64,000 bases of DNA, taken from positions 124,001 through 188,000 of the forward strand of contig NZ_JAUSQZ010000001.1 of NCBI RefSeq assembly GCF_030811555.1, given 5' to 3'. This document shows positions 54,101 to 64,000 of this stretch, one piece after another. The first letter of the stretch is position 1; every line of letters begins with the position of its first letter. The notes beneath the pieces are model-generated. The model was not told where the DNA came from. It saw only the letters and a list, made by a program, of their open reading frames with translations, and did not search any database. Both the position numbers and the translations under genes were made by a program. Origin of the DNA: Kineosporia succinea. GTDB taxonomy: Bacteria; Actinomycetota; Actinomycetes; Actinomycetales; Kineosporiaceae.

Positions 54101-54480
54101 ACCGGACCGGATCCGGGCAGGAAACCGGGCCCTGGCCGAACCCGAGGCCCGGGCCGAGACTGAGGCTGAGACGAAGGCCCGGGCTGGGACCGAGACGAAG
54201 ACCCGGGCCGGACCTGCGGCTGCGTCTGGGGTGCGGAAGCAGCCTGCCGCGCCCACCCGCGCAGCTCCTCCAGCACCATCTCCCGCCGCCCGAGCACCTC
54301 GTCGGCCACCCGGCTCAACTGCAGCAGGTGCGCCCCCACCGGTCCGGACAGGTCGATCCCGCACGCCGCGCAGCGCTCGCCGGGCAGCACCGCCGCACAT
54401 CCGGGACAGCGGCCCTGATCGGTCAGCAGCCGTCTGAGCTGGGCCACAGCTCCCGACGGTCCCCCCACGTCGAAACTCAT
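51103..54480 (-). CDS. SCO7613-type giant polytopic membrane protein
   Basis: 1125 residues. The N-terminus has a zinc ribbon, GRCPGCAAVLPGERCAACGIDL, then a Pro/Gln/Ser-rich linker and some thirty or more hydrophobic helices made largely of Ala/Val/Leu. This matches the uncharacterised SCO7613 C-terminal-domain family of actinomycetes. Function unknown; a scaffold or transport role is only guesswork. The ATG at 54480 is chosen because the zinc ribbon lies shortly after it and the upstream extension has no ribosome site. Confidence 0.8.
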   Translation of the reverse strand: MSFDVGGPSGAVAQLRRLLTDQGRCPGCAAVLPGERCAACGIDLSGPVGAHLLQLSRVADEVLGRREMVLEELRGWARQAASAPQTQPQVRPGSSSRSQPGPSSQPQSRPGPRVRPGPGFLPGSGPVPGKPLYEPVFTPAPPRPRPAWLSVNTVLVGVGALLLAVAAIGFLIFSWASIPLAGRAAVIGTATLAALGISAWLRPRLPETAEAVGALGVVLVLGDAWAIRSTGLFGAGEPRPWTYGGWALLLSGALIGAWAWKWRMRAGSHAAVVLLPVGASVLTSSLLTLTVDAPMAPGLLVGALVTLARRRLPPAWRSERTTAQVIAAVALVLSLQAVVLANLHEVVLTLLAIALVTAAQTGADASAPVGLRRTWSTAAGFVAVLTAVFAALDLARALGFYDAWAILPVTLLPALLLTGLSRLPQAPDAALRRIALGAGVLTGSVLTLLPSVAVAAVAVFGPYGQSSRSVSAVIDHDIDLTSRLDTSIWGVALGSFAIVAAATGIAARGPLFPGFVRRRLRSLSFVLTAVALLLITLIPPVPLIGNVALLIALATASAVLVVRDAEPPAPVLWTLSVFSGLHAVFLSWTTRELPVPITLLAIGAVLLARRRLTLRPLARAALAVVATGALPLVLVTFLDQIGSDEEPALVWTALVGGLLSAGLLTVPRLPVPPRARWDTSDRIPAAVPGLIALAVGLGTSGQSGYEPGWHLTLLLALTLATVIAGAVRLFPAAAAAFPIVPPLFAVTTTPLLGLLAWSLDGLDPLDPGLVWAFSTAVGAAVVTVLVLTGRLDRDRRIGAEAGLAVTGLVALAATGDVGRLWLTLLVVGVSATAIALTPDRTRVGWLAGALLMLSSWTRLWDADVRLVEAYTLPPALVLLGIQFWARRRRAREVGPEPVLLTPFVLGVLPSVLASGGGTLVRPVVLMVLAGVVVLVATRFGSSPFVRPALLGAAVTGVATALLRAGANLDETPLSLTDLEVWTVPAAVLLLVQGRDRFAAVGENGTPRSWVAFAPGLVLLLGPGLLFGVADGGSQVARPSLVILLAAGVTAAGAHWRLQAPLLLGSAALVIQAVVLLSPWMRTVGATVPLWAWAAIVGLALLVLGGGYEKRLNQLRSVRARVAALR

Positions 54481-54603
54481 GGGGTGAATTGTCGGGCACC
54501 GACGATCATTCACAGCCGTCTCGCAGCTGGGAGTGGGCAACAACACCCACACGGGCTACTGACGTCCACCATCCGTCACCACCGGGCAGCGACGAGACCC
54601 GAA

Positions 54604-54643
54604 CGTGCCTGGTCACGGAAGCGCGGGACCGTGACCAGGCACG
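54604..54643 (-). terminator. Terminator of the pectinase gene
   Basis: Perfect 15-bp stem CGTGCCTGGTCACGG/CCGTGACCAGGCACG with a ten-base loop, four bases past the stop of the leftward pectinase gene. Confidence 0.85.
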
Positions 54644-54647
54644 AACG

Positions 54648-57071
54648 TCAGTTACCGATGTTCGCCTGCGGCCCGGTGTAGGTCTTCACCAGCGCCGGGA
54701 CGTCCGCCGCCGGGTCGAGCGTGTAGGCGTAGTAGTCCGACGGCTTGAACGTGGTGCCGGTCGTCTGCTTCTTGCCCGTGCAGCTGACGCACACGCTGCC
54801 GCTCTGGCTCACCGACGCGGTCGCGTCCCCGGCGAAGTACGGGTCCTTCACCTTCTCGAAGTAGCTGTTCTCCACCACCATCGCGGTCGCGCCCCGGGCG
54901 TTGTTGCCGTAGGAGGTCACGTTCTGCAGGTAGTTGTTGTAGAGGTGCGCCCGCGCCACGTTGTCGACGCTGGGGTTGCGCTGGTTGGAGTTGTAGATCC
55001 AGTTGTGGTGGATCGTGATCTTCGACGTGACGTTCTCGGTCCAGCCGATGCCGAACGTCTTGTTGTGGTCACCCATCCGGTTCCACGACACGGTCAGGTT
55101 GGTCGTGTCCTTACGGCTGTCGATGTAGCCGTCGTTGATCTTCGTGAACGTGTTGTGGTCGATCCAGACGTGGTTGGCCGTGTCCATCTGGATGCCGTCG
55201 TAGTCGAAGTCCTTGTCGTCCGGGTCGTCCGAGGCCACGGCGGTCTCACCGATGGTCAGGTTCCGGATGATCACGTTCCTGACCCCGGACCTGAGGATGA
55301 TCCCGCCGTTCAGGATCTTCCCCGAAGTGCCCACGCCCACCAGGGTCTTGTTCGACGTCACCGGGATCTCGTGGCCCAGCGTGGGCACCGTGATCGACGC
55401 CGCGATCCTCACCACGTAGGGCGAGGACGAGGTCGCGTACTTCACCAGGTCGTCGTACGTCTTCACGGTCACGGTCGTGCCCGCGGCGCCACCGGTGGTG
55501 CCGCCGTCGGTCGAGGCGAAGCCGTCAGCCGTGTTCGACCAGCTCCTGGACGCTGACGTCGCCGCAGCCGAAGTGGTGGCGCTCGCCGTGATCGGGTTCC
55601 ACTGGTCCGACCCCGCCAGGTAGCGGGCCGGGGTGTACTCGGCCGCCTGCGAGTCCGAGAGCTGCGGCCGGTTGCTGTTCGCCGTCGCACCCGCCCCGGT
55701 GTTCCGGTACTCGAAGAACCGCGCCTTCTGCCAGGTGTTCCCGGACATGTCGGTCCACGGCTGAGCCGTTCTGATCGTCGCGGAGAGCGTCGACTCGCGC
55801 ACCACGACCTGCCCGTCCGGACCCCACGGACGCCCGAACTGCGTCGTGTTGTTCGTCGCCCCGGTGATGGTCGTCCTGTAAAGCAAGAACCCATACTTCG
55901 AACCGGCGTCCGTCTTCGCGGCCGTCAGCGGCCCACCGGTGGAACGCTTCTCGTAGATGCTCGTGGAGTCGAACACCGCGGTACCGCTGCCGAAGATGAA
56001 GTCGACGGTGCCCTCAACGTAGCCGCCCTTGAAGTAGGTGCGGCCCGAGTTGACGAGCAGCGTGTCCTGGTCGCCGAGCACCCGCACACCGTTGAACACC
56101 GCGCGGTCGGCGTCGACCTTGAGCGCGACGGCCTGGTGCCCGTCGGCGGTGCTGGTCTCGTCGAAGTCGTTGCTGAACGTCAGGTTCGAGGCCGCGAAGT
56201 CGGCGCCGTAGACGAACGCCGTGGCGCTGCCGCTGGTGCCGTACTCGCCCGCCGAGTGGTTGTTGACGATGACGACGTCCTTGGCCGACGAGCCCGTGCC
56301 GGTCAGCGTGACGAACGGCTTGTCCTTGGGCACGGTGACGATCTCACGGTAGGTCCCCGGCTTGATCGTGATGGTGACCCGGCTCTTGTTGCCGGTGCCC
56401 ACGGCGTCGATCGCGGCCTGCACGGTCTTGTAGGTGCCGGTCCCGTCACCGGCCACCGTGGCCTTGCCGGTGCTGGGCGCCGACGTGGTCGTCGTGGGGG
56501 CCGGGGTCGGGCCACCCGACGCGAGAAGGGCCCACTGCATGCGGTTGTTCGTGGTGCAGGTGTCCTGCACCACGGCCGCGCCCGAGGCGGTCGAGCCGTC
56601 CTTGACGCTGACGCACAGCCCGGACGCGACGTTCGCGAGCTGGTAGCCGCTGCCGCTGGTCCTCAGCGTCCACAGCTGGTTGGCCTGTCCCGAGGCACAC
56701 CCCCACTGCTGCAGCCGGGTACCGGCGGTCCCGGTGCCGCCGGGCACGTCCACGCACTGGCCGGAGTTGGCGTTCTGCAGCCAGTACTGGCCCGAACCCC
56801 GGTCGAGGAGCGTGAACTGCTGCCAGGAGCTGCTGTCGGTGCACCCCCACTGCTGCAGCTGGGCGCCGGCCGTTCTGGAGGCGCCGGGCACGTCGAGGCA
56901 CATCGAGCTCTTGACGTTCTTGAGTTCGTAGGTCGTACCGGCCACCGGGTTCGCGGCGCTCGAGGGCAGCACCTGGCTGCCGATGAGCGCGCCGACCGCG
57001 GCCACCACGAGCCCACCGGTCAGGGCGGCGCGGCGTTGGCGCAGCCAGGGTTGACGCAGCGTTGCGGGCAT
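54648..57071 (-). CDS. Secreted CBM13-pectinesterase-pectate lyase
   Basis: 807 residues, three modules. After a signal peptide (about 1-40) comes a ricin-type CBM13 trefoil (44-186) with three QQW repeats. A Thr/Pro linker leads to a CE8 pectin methylesterase (about 205-495; GDQDTLL and DFIFGSGTAVFD supply the catalytic aspartates). A second linker leads to a PL1 pectate lyase (about 530-800; WIDHNTF, DGYIDSRKDTTNLTVSWNRM). One enzyme would de-esterify pectin and then cleave the polygalacturonate by beta-elimination. Divergent from a sigma factor with an extracellular beta-helix, its likely regulator. Confidence 0.93.
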   Translation of the reverse strand: MPATLRQPWLRQRRAALTGGLVVAAVGALIGSQVLPSSAANPVAGTTYELKNVKSSMCLDVPGASRTAGAQLQQWGCTDSSSWQQFTLLDRGSGQYWLQNANSGQCVDVPGGTGTAGTRLQQWGCASGQANQLWTLRTSGSGYQLANVASGLCVSVKDGSTASGAAVVQDTCTTNNRMQWALLASGGPTPAPTTTTSAPSTGKATVAGDGTGTYKTVQAAIDAVGTGNKSRVTITIKPGTYREIVTVPKDKPFVTLTGTGSSAKDVVIVNNHSAGEYGTSGSATAFVYGADFAASNLTFSNDFDETSTADGHQAVALKVDADRAVFNGVRVLGDQDTLLVNSGRTYFKGGYVEGTVDFIFGSGTAVFDSTSIYEKRSTGGPLTAAKTDAGSKYGFLLYRTTITGATNNTTQFGRPWGPDGQVVVRESTLSATIRTAQPWTDMSGNTWQKARFFEYRNTGAGATANSNRPQLSDSQAAEYTPARYLAGSDQWNPITASATTSAAATSASRSWSNTADGFASTDGGTTGGAAGTTVTVKTYDDLVKYATSSSPYVVRIAASITVPTLGHEIPVTSNKTLVGVGTSGKILNGGIILRSGVRNVIIRNLTIGETAVASDDPDDKDFDYDGIQMDTANHVWIDHNTFTKINDGYIDSRKDTTNLTVSWNRMGDHNKTFGIGWTENVTSKITIHHNWIYNSNQRNPSVDNVARAHLYNNYLQNVTSYGNNARGATAMVVENSYFEKVKDPYFAGDATASVSQSGSVCVSCTGKKQTTGTTFKPSDYYAYTLDPAADVPALVKTYTGPQANIGN

Positions 57072-57159
57072 GACAGGGATGTCCTCTCACGATGTGACCG
57101 TCCCGGGTGGGCCGGCACCGGGGTAGTCGTGCGAGGTGGGGGCGCATAACCGAAAAGCG

Positions 57160-57170
57160 GAGAACTTCTC
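57160..57170. promoter_or_regulatory. Small palindrome between pectinase and sigma genes
   Basis: GAGAA-C-TTCTC, 89 bp from the pectinase start and 112 bp from the sigma start. A candidate regulator site in an otherwise plain 210-bp divergent promoter region; no ECF-type -35/-10 pair was recognised with confidence. Confidence 0.35.
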
Positions 57171-57281
57171 GGTGCCTGAGGACGCGGTGGTCGCCCCGGG
57201 CGAGAACGGCCGGTTGCCGCCTTTGTCGGGCCTGTGCCAGGATCAGCGGCCCGCGGCGGGCCGGGCGAAGGGCACGTACTG

Positions 57282-59339
57282 ATGGACGGCGGCACGGTCA
57301 CCACCGATCTGGTGCTCCAGGCGCAGGCCGGTGACCGCGCGGCGCTCGACGCCCTGGTCGCCGCGCACCTCCCGCTGATCTACAACGTGGTGGGCCGGGC
57401 CCTGAACGGCGACGGCGATGTGGACGACCTGGTGCAGGACACCATGGTCGGCATCATCCGCGGCCTGCCCGACCTGCGGGAACCGGGGCGCTTCCGGTCG
57501 TGGGCGGTGACGATCGCCTACCACCGCATGCAGGACCACTACCGCCGCAAGTACAAGGGCATGTTCAAGCGGCTCGACGCCGAGCACGACCGCATCCCCG
57601 ATCCGAGCGCCGACTTCGCCGAGCGCACCTGCACCGAGCTGGCCCTCGACGGTCAGCGCCGCGAACTGGCCGAGGCCGCCCGCTGGCTGGAAGAGGCCGA
57701 CCGCCAGCTCTTCTCGTTGTGGTGGCAGGAGGCCTCGGGCCGGCTGACCCGGGCCGAGCTGGCCGGCAGCATCGACGCCACGCCCCAGCACGCCGCGGTC
57801 AAGCTGCAGCGGATGCGCGCCAAGCTCGACGGCAGCCGGGCGGTGCTGCGGGCCCTGAACGCGCGGCCGTTGTGCCCCGAGCTGGCGGAACTGACGCGGG
57901 GCTGGGACCGGCACGTGGACTCACGCTGGCGCAAGCGGCTGACCCGCCACACCCGCGACTGCACCTGGTGCCGCCGGTTCTCGCGCGACCTGGTCTCCCC
58001 CGAGACCCTGCTGCAGGGGGTCGGCCTGGTCGCGGTGCCCGCGGCGCTCCTGGCCGGGCTGGCCACGTTCGCCAAGGCCGGGGCCGTGAGCGTGCACGCC
58101 ACGAACGTCTCGTTCCTCGGCTCGCTCGCGGGCAAGTCCGCCGTGATCGCGAGCGCCACCGCCGTCACCCTGGGCGGAATCACCTACCCGCTGTGGACGG
58201 GTCCCTCCGAGAAGCCCACGGTGACACCGACCCTGGTGCCGGCCACGTCGTCCACCGTCGACGCCCCCGACCCGACGCCCGGGGCGAGCCCGACCCCGAA
58301 ACCGACCGCGACGTCCTACATCGGGGTGGCGAGCGCCGACCTGTACGTGGCCCCGGGCGGCGACGACAGCGGAACCGGTTCTCGCACCGAGCCGTTCGCG
58401 ACGCTGGCGAGGGCCGTGTCGGTGGTGACGCCGGGGCAGACGATCGCGCTGCGCGAGGGCGTGTACCGGCCCACTCAGACCACGGACATCGAGGTGAGCG
58501 GCACGTCGGACCGGCGCATCACCCTGTCCGGATACCGCGACGAGACGCCGGTGATCGACCTGTCCGGCCTGCCGGGCGGCGCGTGGGGCATCGTGCAGGG
58601 CGGTGACTTCTGGACGGTGCAGGGTCTGGAGATCCGCGACGCGCCGGCCCACGCGTACGTGTGCGAGTCGTGCCACGACAACGTCTTCCGGCGGCTGAGC
58701 AGTCACGGCAGCGGGTCGTCGGGGCTGATGCTGCGGGGTGAGGGCACGGCCCGGAACCTGGTCGAGAACGTGGACCTGTACGGCAATCACGACGGGCTCG
58801 GGGTGATGTTCGGCAGTGGTGAGGGCAACCAGGTGCGCGGGGTGCGGGCCTACCGCAACACCGTGGAGGGCATCGACCTGGGTGGTTTCACCGATGCCGT
58901 CACGGTGCGGAACAGCTGGTCGTTCGGCAACGCCAACGGTTTCACGCTGGGCGGCGGCAACACGACGGTGAACAGTGCGCACGTGCTCACCGACAACGCG
59001 GCCTGGGACAACAGCGGGGTCGGCTTCAACCAGGAAGGCAACACCGGTCGCATCCGTCTCACCCGTAACACGGCCTACCGCAACGGGGTGACGGGTTTCT
59101 GGCTGCCCACCTCCCCCGCCGTCCTGGTGCGCAACCTGGCGGTGCGCAACCAGGACGACGCCGACGTGTCTCCCGGCGCGAACGCGACGGGGAACGCCTG
59201 GGGGGCCGACGCGTCCATCATCGGCCTGACCGACAAGAAGACCACCGAGGGCCGGCGGCGCGAGGACGGCTCCCTGCCCACGACCCGGTTCCTCGCCCCG
59301 ACCACCACCGCAGGGGCCCGGCTGAACGGACGGGACTGA
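57282..59339 (+). CDS. ECF sigma factor fused to zinc finger, TM helices and extracellular beta-helix
   Basis: 685 residues. Sigma region 2 (about 15-90: DVDDLVQDTMVGIIRGL, FRSWAVTIAYHRMQDHYRR) and region 4 (about 130-190) are followed by an anti-sigma-like HxxxCxxC site (H223, C227, C230), two hydrophobic helices (about 244-265 and 285-305) and a Thr/Pro linker. Residues 350-660 form a right-handed parallel beta-helix like pectate lyase family 9 proteins (LYVAPGGDDSGTGS..FATLARAVSVV). A surface sugar sensor covalently joined to its sigma factor is implied. Divergent from the pectinase gene. The ATG at 57282 is favoured over the earlier one, which has no ribosome site. Confidence 0.88.
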   Translation: MDGGTVTTDLVLQAQAGDRAALDALVAAHLPLIYNVVGRALNGDGDVDDLVQDTMVGIIRGLPDLREPGRFRSWAVTIAYHRMQDHYRRKYKGMFKRLDAEHDRIPDPSADFAERTCTELALDGQRRELAEAARWLEEADRQLFSLWWQEASGRLTRAELAGSIDATPQHAAVKLQRMRAKLDGSRAVLRALNARPLCPELAELTRGWDRHVDSRWRKRLTRHTRDCTWCRRFSRDLVSPETLLQGVGLVAVPAALLAGLATFAKAGAVSVHATNVSFLGSLAGKSAVIASATAVTLGGITYPLWTGPSEKPTVTPTLVPATSSTVDAPDPTPGASPTPKPTATSYIGVASADLYVAPGGDDSGTGSRTEPFATLARAVSVVTPGQTIALREGVYRPTQTTDIEVSGTSDRRITLSGYRDETPVIDLSGLPGGAWGIVQGGDFWTVQGLEIRDAPAHAYVCESCHDNVFRRLSSHGSGSSGLMLRGEGTARNLVENVDLYGNHDGLGVMFGSGEGNQVRGVRAYRNTVEGIDLGGFTDAVTVRNSWSFGNANGFTLGGGNTTVNSAHVLTDNAAWDNSGVGFNQEGNTGRIRLTRNTAYRNGVTGFWLPTSPAVLVRNLAVRNQDDADVSPGANATGNAWGADASIIGLTDKKTTEGRRREDGSLPTTRFLAPTTTAGARLNGRD

Positions 59340-59365
59340 CGCGTCCCCTCAGGTAAACGTTTTGC

Positions 59366-59381
59366 GACACGAACTCGTGTC
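59366..59381. promoter_or_regulatory. Inverted repeat between the sigma and PilZ genes
   Basis: GACACGA-AC-TCGTGTC, 27 bases after the sigma-factor stop and 158 before the PilZ start. Could be a weak terminator or an operator. Confidence 0.35.
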
Positions 59382-59538
59382 ACTCCGAATAGTGCTCGGT
59401 TCGTCACTCTCTGCTGCTAGGTTCCGAGCCGAATGGCATTCCGGCGTTAGTTCACTGGTCGTCGATCCCAGGCGTGGCCACCGCCTTCCCGAGAGGGGCG
59501 GTGCCCGGGGGAGCCGCGTCGACTGAAAGGTTCGGCTG

Positions 59539-62230
<2,692 letters not shown>

Positions 62231-62269
62231 GACACCATCGTAGGGGAATGCGTTCACTGTGTGCCGCGT

Positions 62270-62284
62270 TGGCAGCCACTGCCA
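62270..62284. promoter_or_regulatory. Candidate TetR operator
   Basis: TGGCAG-CCA-CTGCCA is a perfect 6-bp inverted repeat in the 110-bp gap between the divergent tetR and efflux genes. Confidence 0.5.
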
Positions 62285-62340
62285 TACTGGCTGACAGCCG
62301 CGGGGGATGGTTATTTGCGTTGCGACGAGAGGCACCGGAC

Positions 62341-63801
62341 TTGAGTACCGAGATCGATTCACCGCCGGGCACCTACGGGGACACCGGCCCCGGCTTCCGC
62401 ACCGGCCCCCTCATCGGCCTGCTGGTCTGTGCCGCCTTCGTGGTGATCCTCAACGAGACGATCATGGGCGTGGCCCTGCCCGACCTGATGAAGGAGTTCT
62501 CGGTCCCGGCCACCACCGCCCAGTGGCTGACCACCGCGTTCCTGCTGACGATGGCGATCGTGATCCCGATCAGCGGCTGGCTGCTGACCCGCCTGCCGCT
62601 GCGCACCGTGTTCGTCGTCGCCATGGGCAGTTTCACCCTGGGCACGCTGCTGGCCGGGCTGGCGCCGGTGTTCAGCGTGCTGGTCGCGGCGCGCGTGGTG
62701 CAGGCCGTCGGCACCGCGCTGATGATGCCGCTGCTGATGACGACGATCCTCAACGTGGTGCCCGCCGAACGGCGCGGCCGGATGATGGGCATCGTCTCGA
62801 TCGTGATCTCGGTGGCCCCGGCGATCGGCCCGACCATCTCCGGCATCGTGCTCGACCAGCTGACCTGGCGCTGGATGTTCTGGCTGGTGCTGCCCATCGC
62901 CGTGCTGGCGCTGGCGGCGGGCGCGGTGTGGGTGCGCAACGTGACCGAGCCGGTGGCCTCCCCGCTCGACGTGGTCTCGGTGGTGCTGTCGGCCCTGGCG
63001 TTCGGCGGGCTGATCTACGGCCTGAGCAGCATCGGTGAGTCGGCCACCGGCCACACCCCGGTGCCGGTCTGGATCCCGCTGGTGGTGGGCGGTCTCGCGC
63101 TCGCGGCGTTCATCTGGCGCCAGCTCGGCCTGAAGACCCGCGCGCTGCTCGACCTGCGCGCGTTCGCCACACCCACGTTCTCGGTCGCCGTGCTGCTGGT
63201 GGCCGTGAGCATGATGGCCCTGTTCGGCACGCTCATCCTGCTGCCGATCTACCTGCAGTCGGCGCTCGGGCTGTCCACGCTGACGACCGGCCTGATGCTG
63301 CTGCCCGGTGGCCTGACGATGGGTCTGCTCGCGCCGGTGGTGGGGGCGCTGTTCGACAAGCTCGGGCCGCGTCCACTGGTGGCGCCGGGTGCGCTCGCGG
63401 CCTGTGCTGCGCTCTGGGGAATGACGACGTTCGACATGCAGACCGGCCAGGGCACGGTGATCGCGGCGCACGTGCTGCTGAGTGCGGGGCTGGCGTTCAT
63501 GTTCACGCCGCTGCTGACGAGCGCGCTGGGTTCGCTGCCGCACGAGCTGTACTCGCACGGCAGCGCGATCGTGGGCACGGTGCAGCAGGTGGCGGGCGCG
63601 GCCGGCACGGCGCTGTTCGTCACGGTGATGACGCGGACCTCGGCCACCTCGGTGAGCAACGGCGTGGACCCGCTGACCAGCGTGGCCGACGGGGTGCACG
63701 CCGCGCTGATGTGGGGCGGGATCATCTCGGCGGCGGCGGTGCTGCTGGCCCTGTTCGTGCGGCGGCCGAAACCGGTCGTGGTGCAGGACGTGCCGGCCTG
63801 A
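62341..63801 (+). CDS. MFS multidrug efflux transporter, DHA2 (EmrB/QacA) family
   Basis: About 486 residues from a TTG at 62341 (GAGAGG upstream); the exact start is uncertain. Fourteen helices; motif FVVILNETIMGVALPDLMKEF with the acidic residue of helix 1, and motif C-like AIGPTISGIVLDQLTWRWMFW. Proton-driven drug or metabolite export. Controlled by the divergent TetR repressor. Confidence 0.9.
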   Translation: MSTEIDSPPGTYGDTGPGFRTGPLIGLLVCAAFVVILNETIMGVALPDLMKEFSVPATTAQWLTTAFLLTMAIVIPISGWLLTRLPLRTVFVVAMGSFTLGTLLAGLAPVFSVLVAARVVQAVGTALMMPLLMTTILNVVPAERRGRMMGIVSIVISVAPAIGPTISGIVLDQLTWRWMFWLVLPIAVLALAAGAVWVRNVTEPVASPLDVVSVVLSALAFGGLIYGLSSIGESATGHTPVPVWIPLVVGGLALAAFIWRQLGLKTRALLDLRAFATPTFSVAVLLVAVSMMALFGTLILLPIYLQSALGLSTLTTGLMLLPGGLTMGLLAPVVGALFDKLGPRPLVAPGALAACAALWGMTTFDMQTGQGTVIAAHVLLSAGLAFMFTPLLTSALGSLPHELYSHGSAIVGTVQQVAGAAGTALFVTVMTRTSATSVSNGVDPLTSVADGVHAALMWGGIISAAAVLLALFVRRPKPVVVQDVPA

Positions 63802-63833
63802 TCCTGGCCCGATCCCCAGCGGTGCCCGTGAGG

Positions 63834-63870
63834 AGCGGCCGGTCCCGAGTTGTTCTCGGGGCCGGCCGCT
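63834..63870 (+). terminator. Terminator of the MFS gene
   Basis: 16-bp stem AGCGGCCGGTCCCGAG/CTCGGGGCCGGCCGCT (one G-T pair) with loop TTGTT, 33 bases after the stop. Confidence 0.8.
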
Positions 63871-63888
63871 TCGGCGGTTGCGGGTCAG

Positions 63889-63960
63889 CGGCCGCCACCC
63901 GGCCGCCACCCGGCCGCCACCCGGCCACCACCCGGCCGGAGCACGGCCGGAGCACGGCCA
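63889..63960. repeat. 11-bp tandem repeats at the window end
   Basis: Four units of CGGCCGCCACC (the last with one change) followed by two of CGGCCGGAGCA, directly beyond the MFS terminator. Confidence 0.8.
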
Positions 63961-64000
63961 CCACCCACCCGGAGCACGCACCGGGTAACCGGGCCTCGCC

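Overview
The window is high-GC DNA (about 70 % G+C by eye, strong G/C bias at third codon positions) from an actinomycete. An SsgA-like sporulation protein, a PucR regulator, an SCO7613-type membrane protein, many GTG/TTG starts and candidate leaderless promoters point to a spore-forming, morphologically complex actinomycete. Kineosporiaceae or a Streptomyces relative would fit, but no 16S gene is present to settle it.

Layout. (1) 1-1100: alkylation-repair pair (Ada zinc-domain protein and AlkB) beside a stub of a HAD hydrolase. (2) 1472-5297: zinc-starvation locus. Cysteine-free ribosomal proteins S14, L28, L36 and L31 and a COG0523/CobW protein share a Zur-like box; a second Zur-like box lies before a YibE/F membrane protein. 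(3) 5385-12325: a small Zn-ribbon ORF, then a sugar ABC transporter, a GH31 alpha-xylosidase and a LacI repressor, with two tandem operator-like palindromes. (4) 12315-15252: gene remnants, then a cystine-type amino-acid ABC transporter. (5) 15265-23269: MBL hydrolase, frameshifted FAD oxidoreductase, CAP-domain secreted protein, and a ureohydrolase/amino-acid permease/alcohol dehydrogenase operon divergent from pucR. (6) 23444-28224: small biosynthetic cluster made of an AurF-type di-iron N-oxygenase, an amino acid:[carrier protein] ligase, a nitronate-monooxygenase/acyl-carrier fusion and a divergent class III aminotransferase. (7) 28221-41288: general metabolism (intradiol dioxygenase, ROK kinase, dehydrogenase, phosphotransferase), an EF-G-like protein without a GTP-binding loop, a class A PBP, LysR/SDR pair, flippase, AhpD/AraC pair. 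(8) about 42090-46650: accessory island of visibly lower GC with decayed edges (an esterase lacking its nucleophile, an IS3 remnant, a sigma-factor stub). It carries a Trypco2/trypsin-like membrane protease pair and a tiny secreted four-cysteine peptide. (9) 46651-50212: seven tRNA genes including a duplicated Gly-Cys-Val block, plus PGPGW and SsgA-like proteins. (10) 50378-63801: TetR, giant SCO7613 protein, CBM13-pectinesterase-pectate lyase divergent from an ECF sigma factor fused to an extracellular beta-helix, PilZ protein, dialkylglycine decarboxylase, and a TetR/MFS efflux pair.

How parts may work together. Region 3 reads as import and hydrolysis of xylosyl oligosaccharides from plant xyloglucan, and region 10 as pectin sensing and degradation; both suit a plant- or soil-associated saprophyte. 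Region 6 looks like a carrier-protein-tethered amino-acid N-oxidation pathway and is the strongest candidate for new chemistry. Region 8 is the strongest candidate for a conflict or defence system. Intergenic short tandem repeats (11-18 bp units) recur through the window and at least one seems to have grown from the 3' end of the gene before it.
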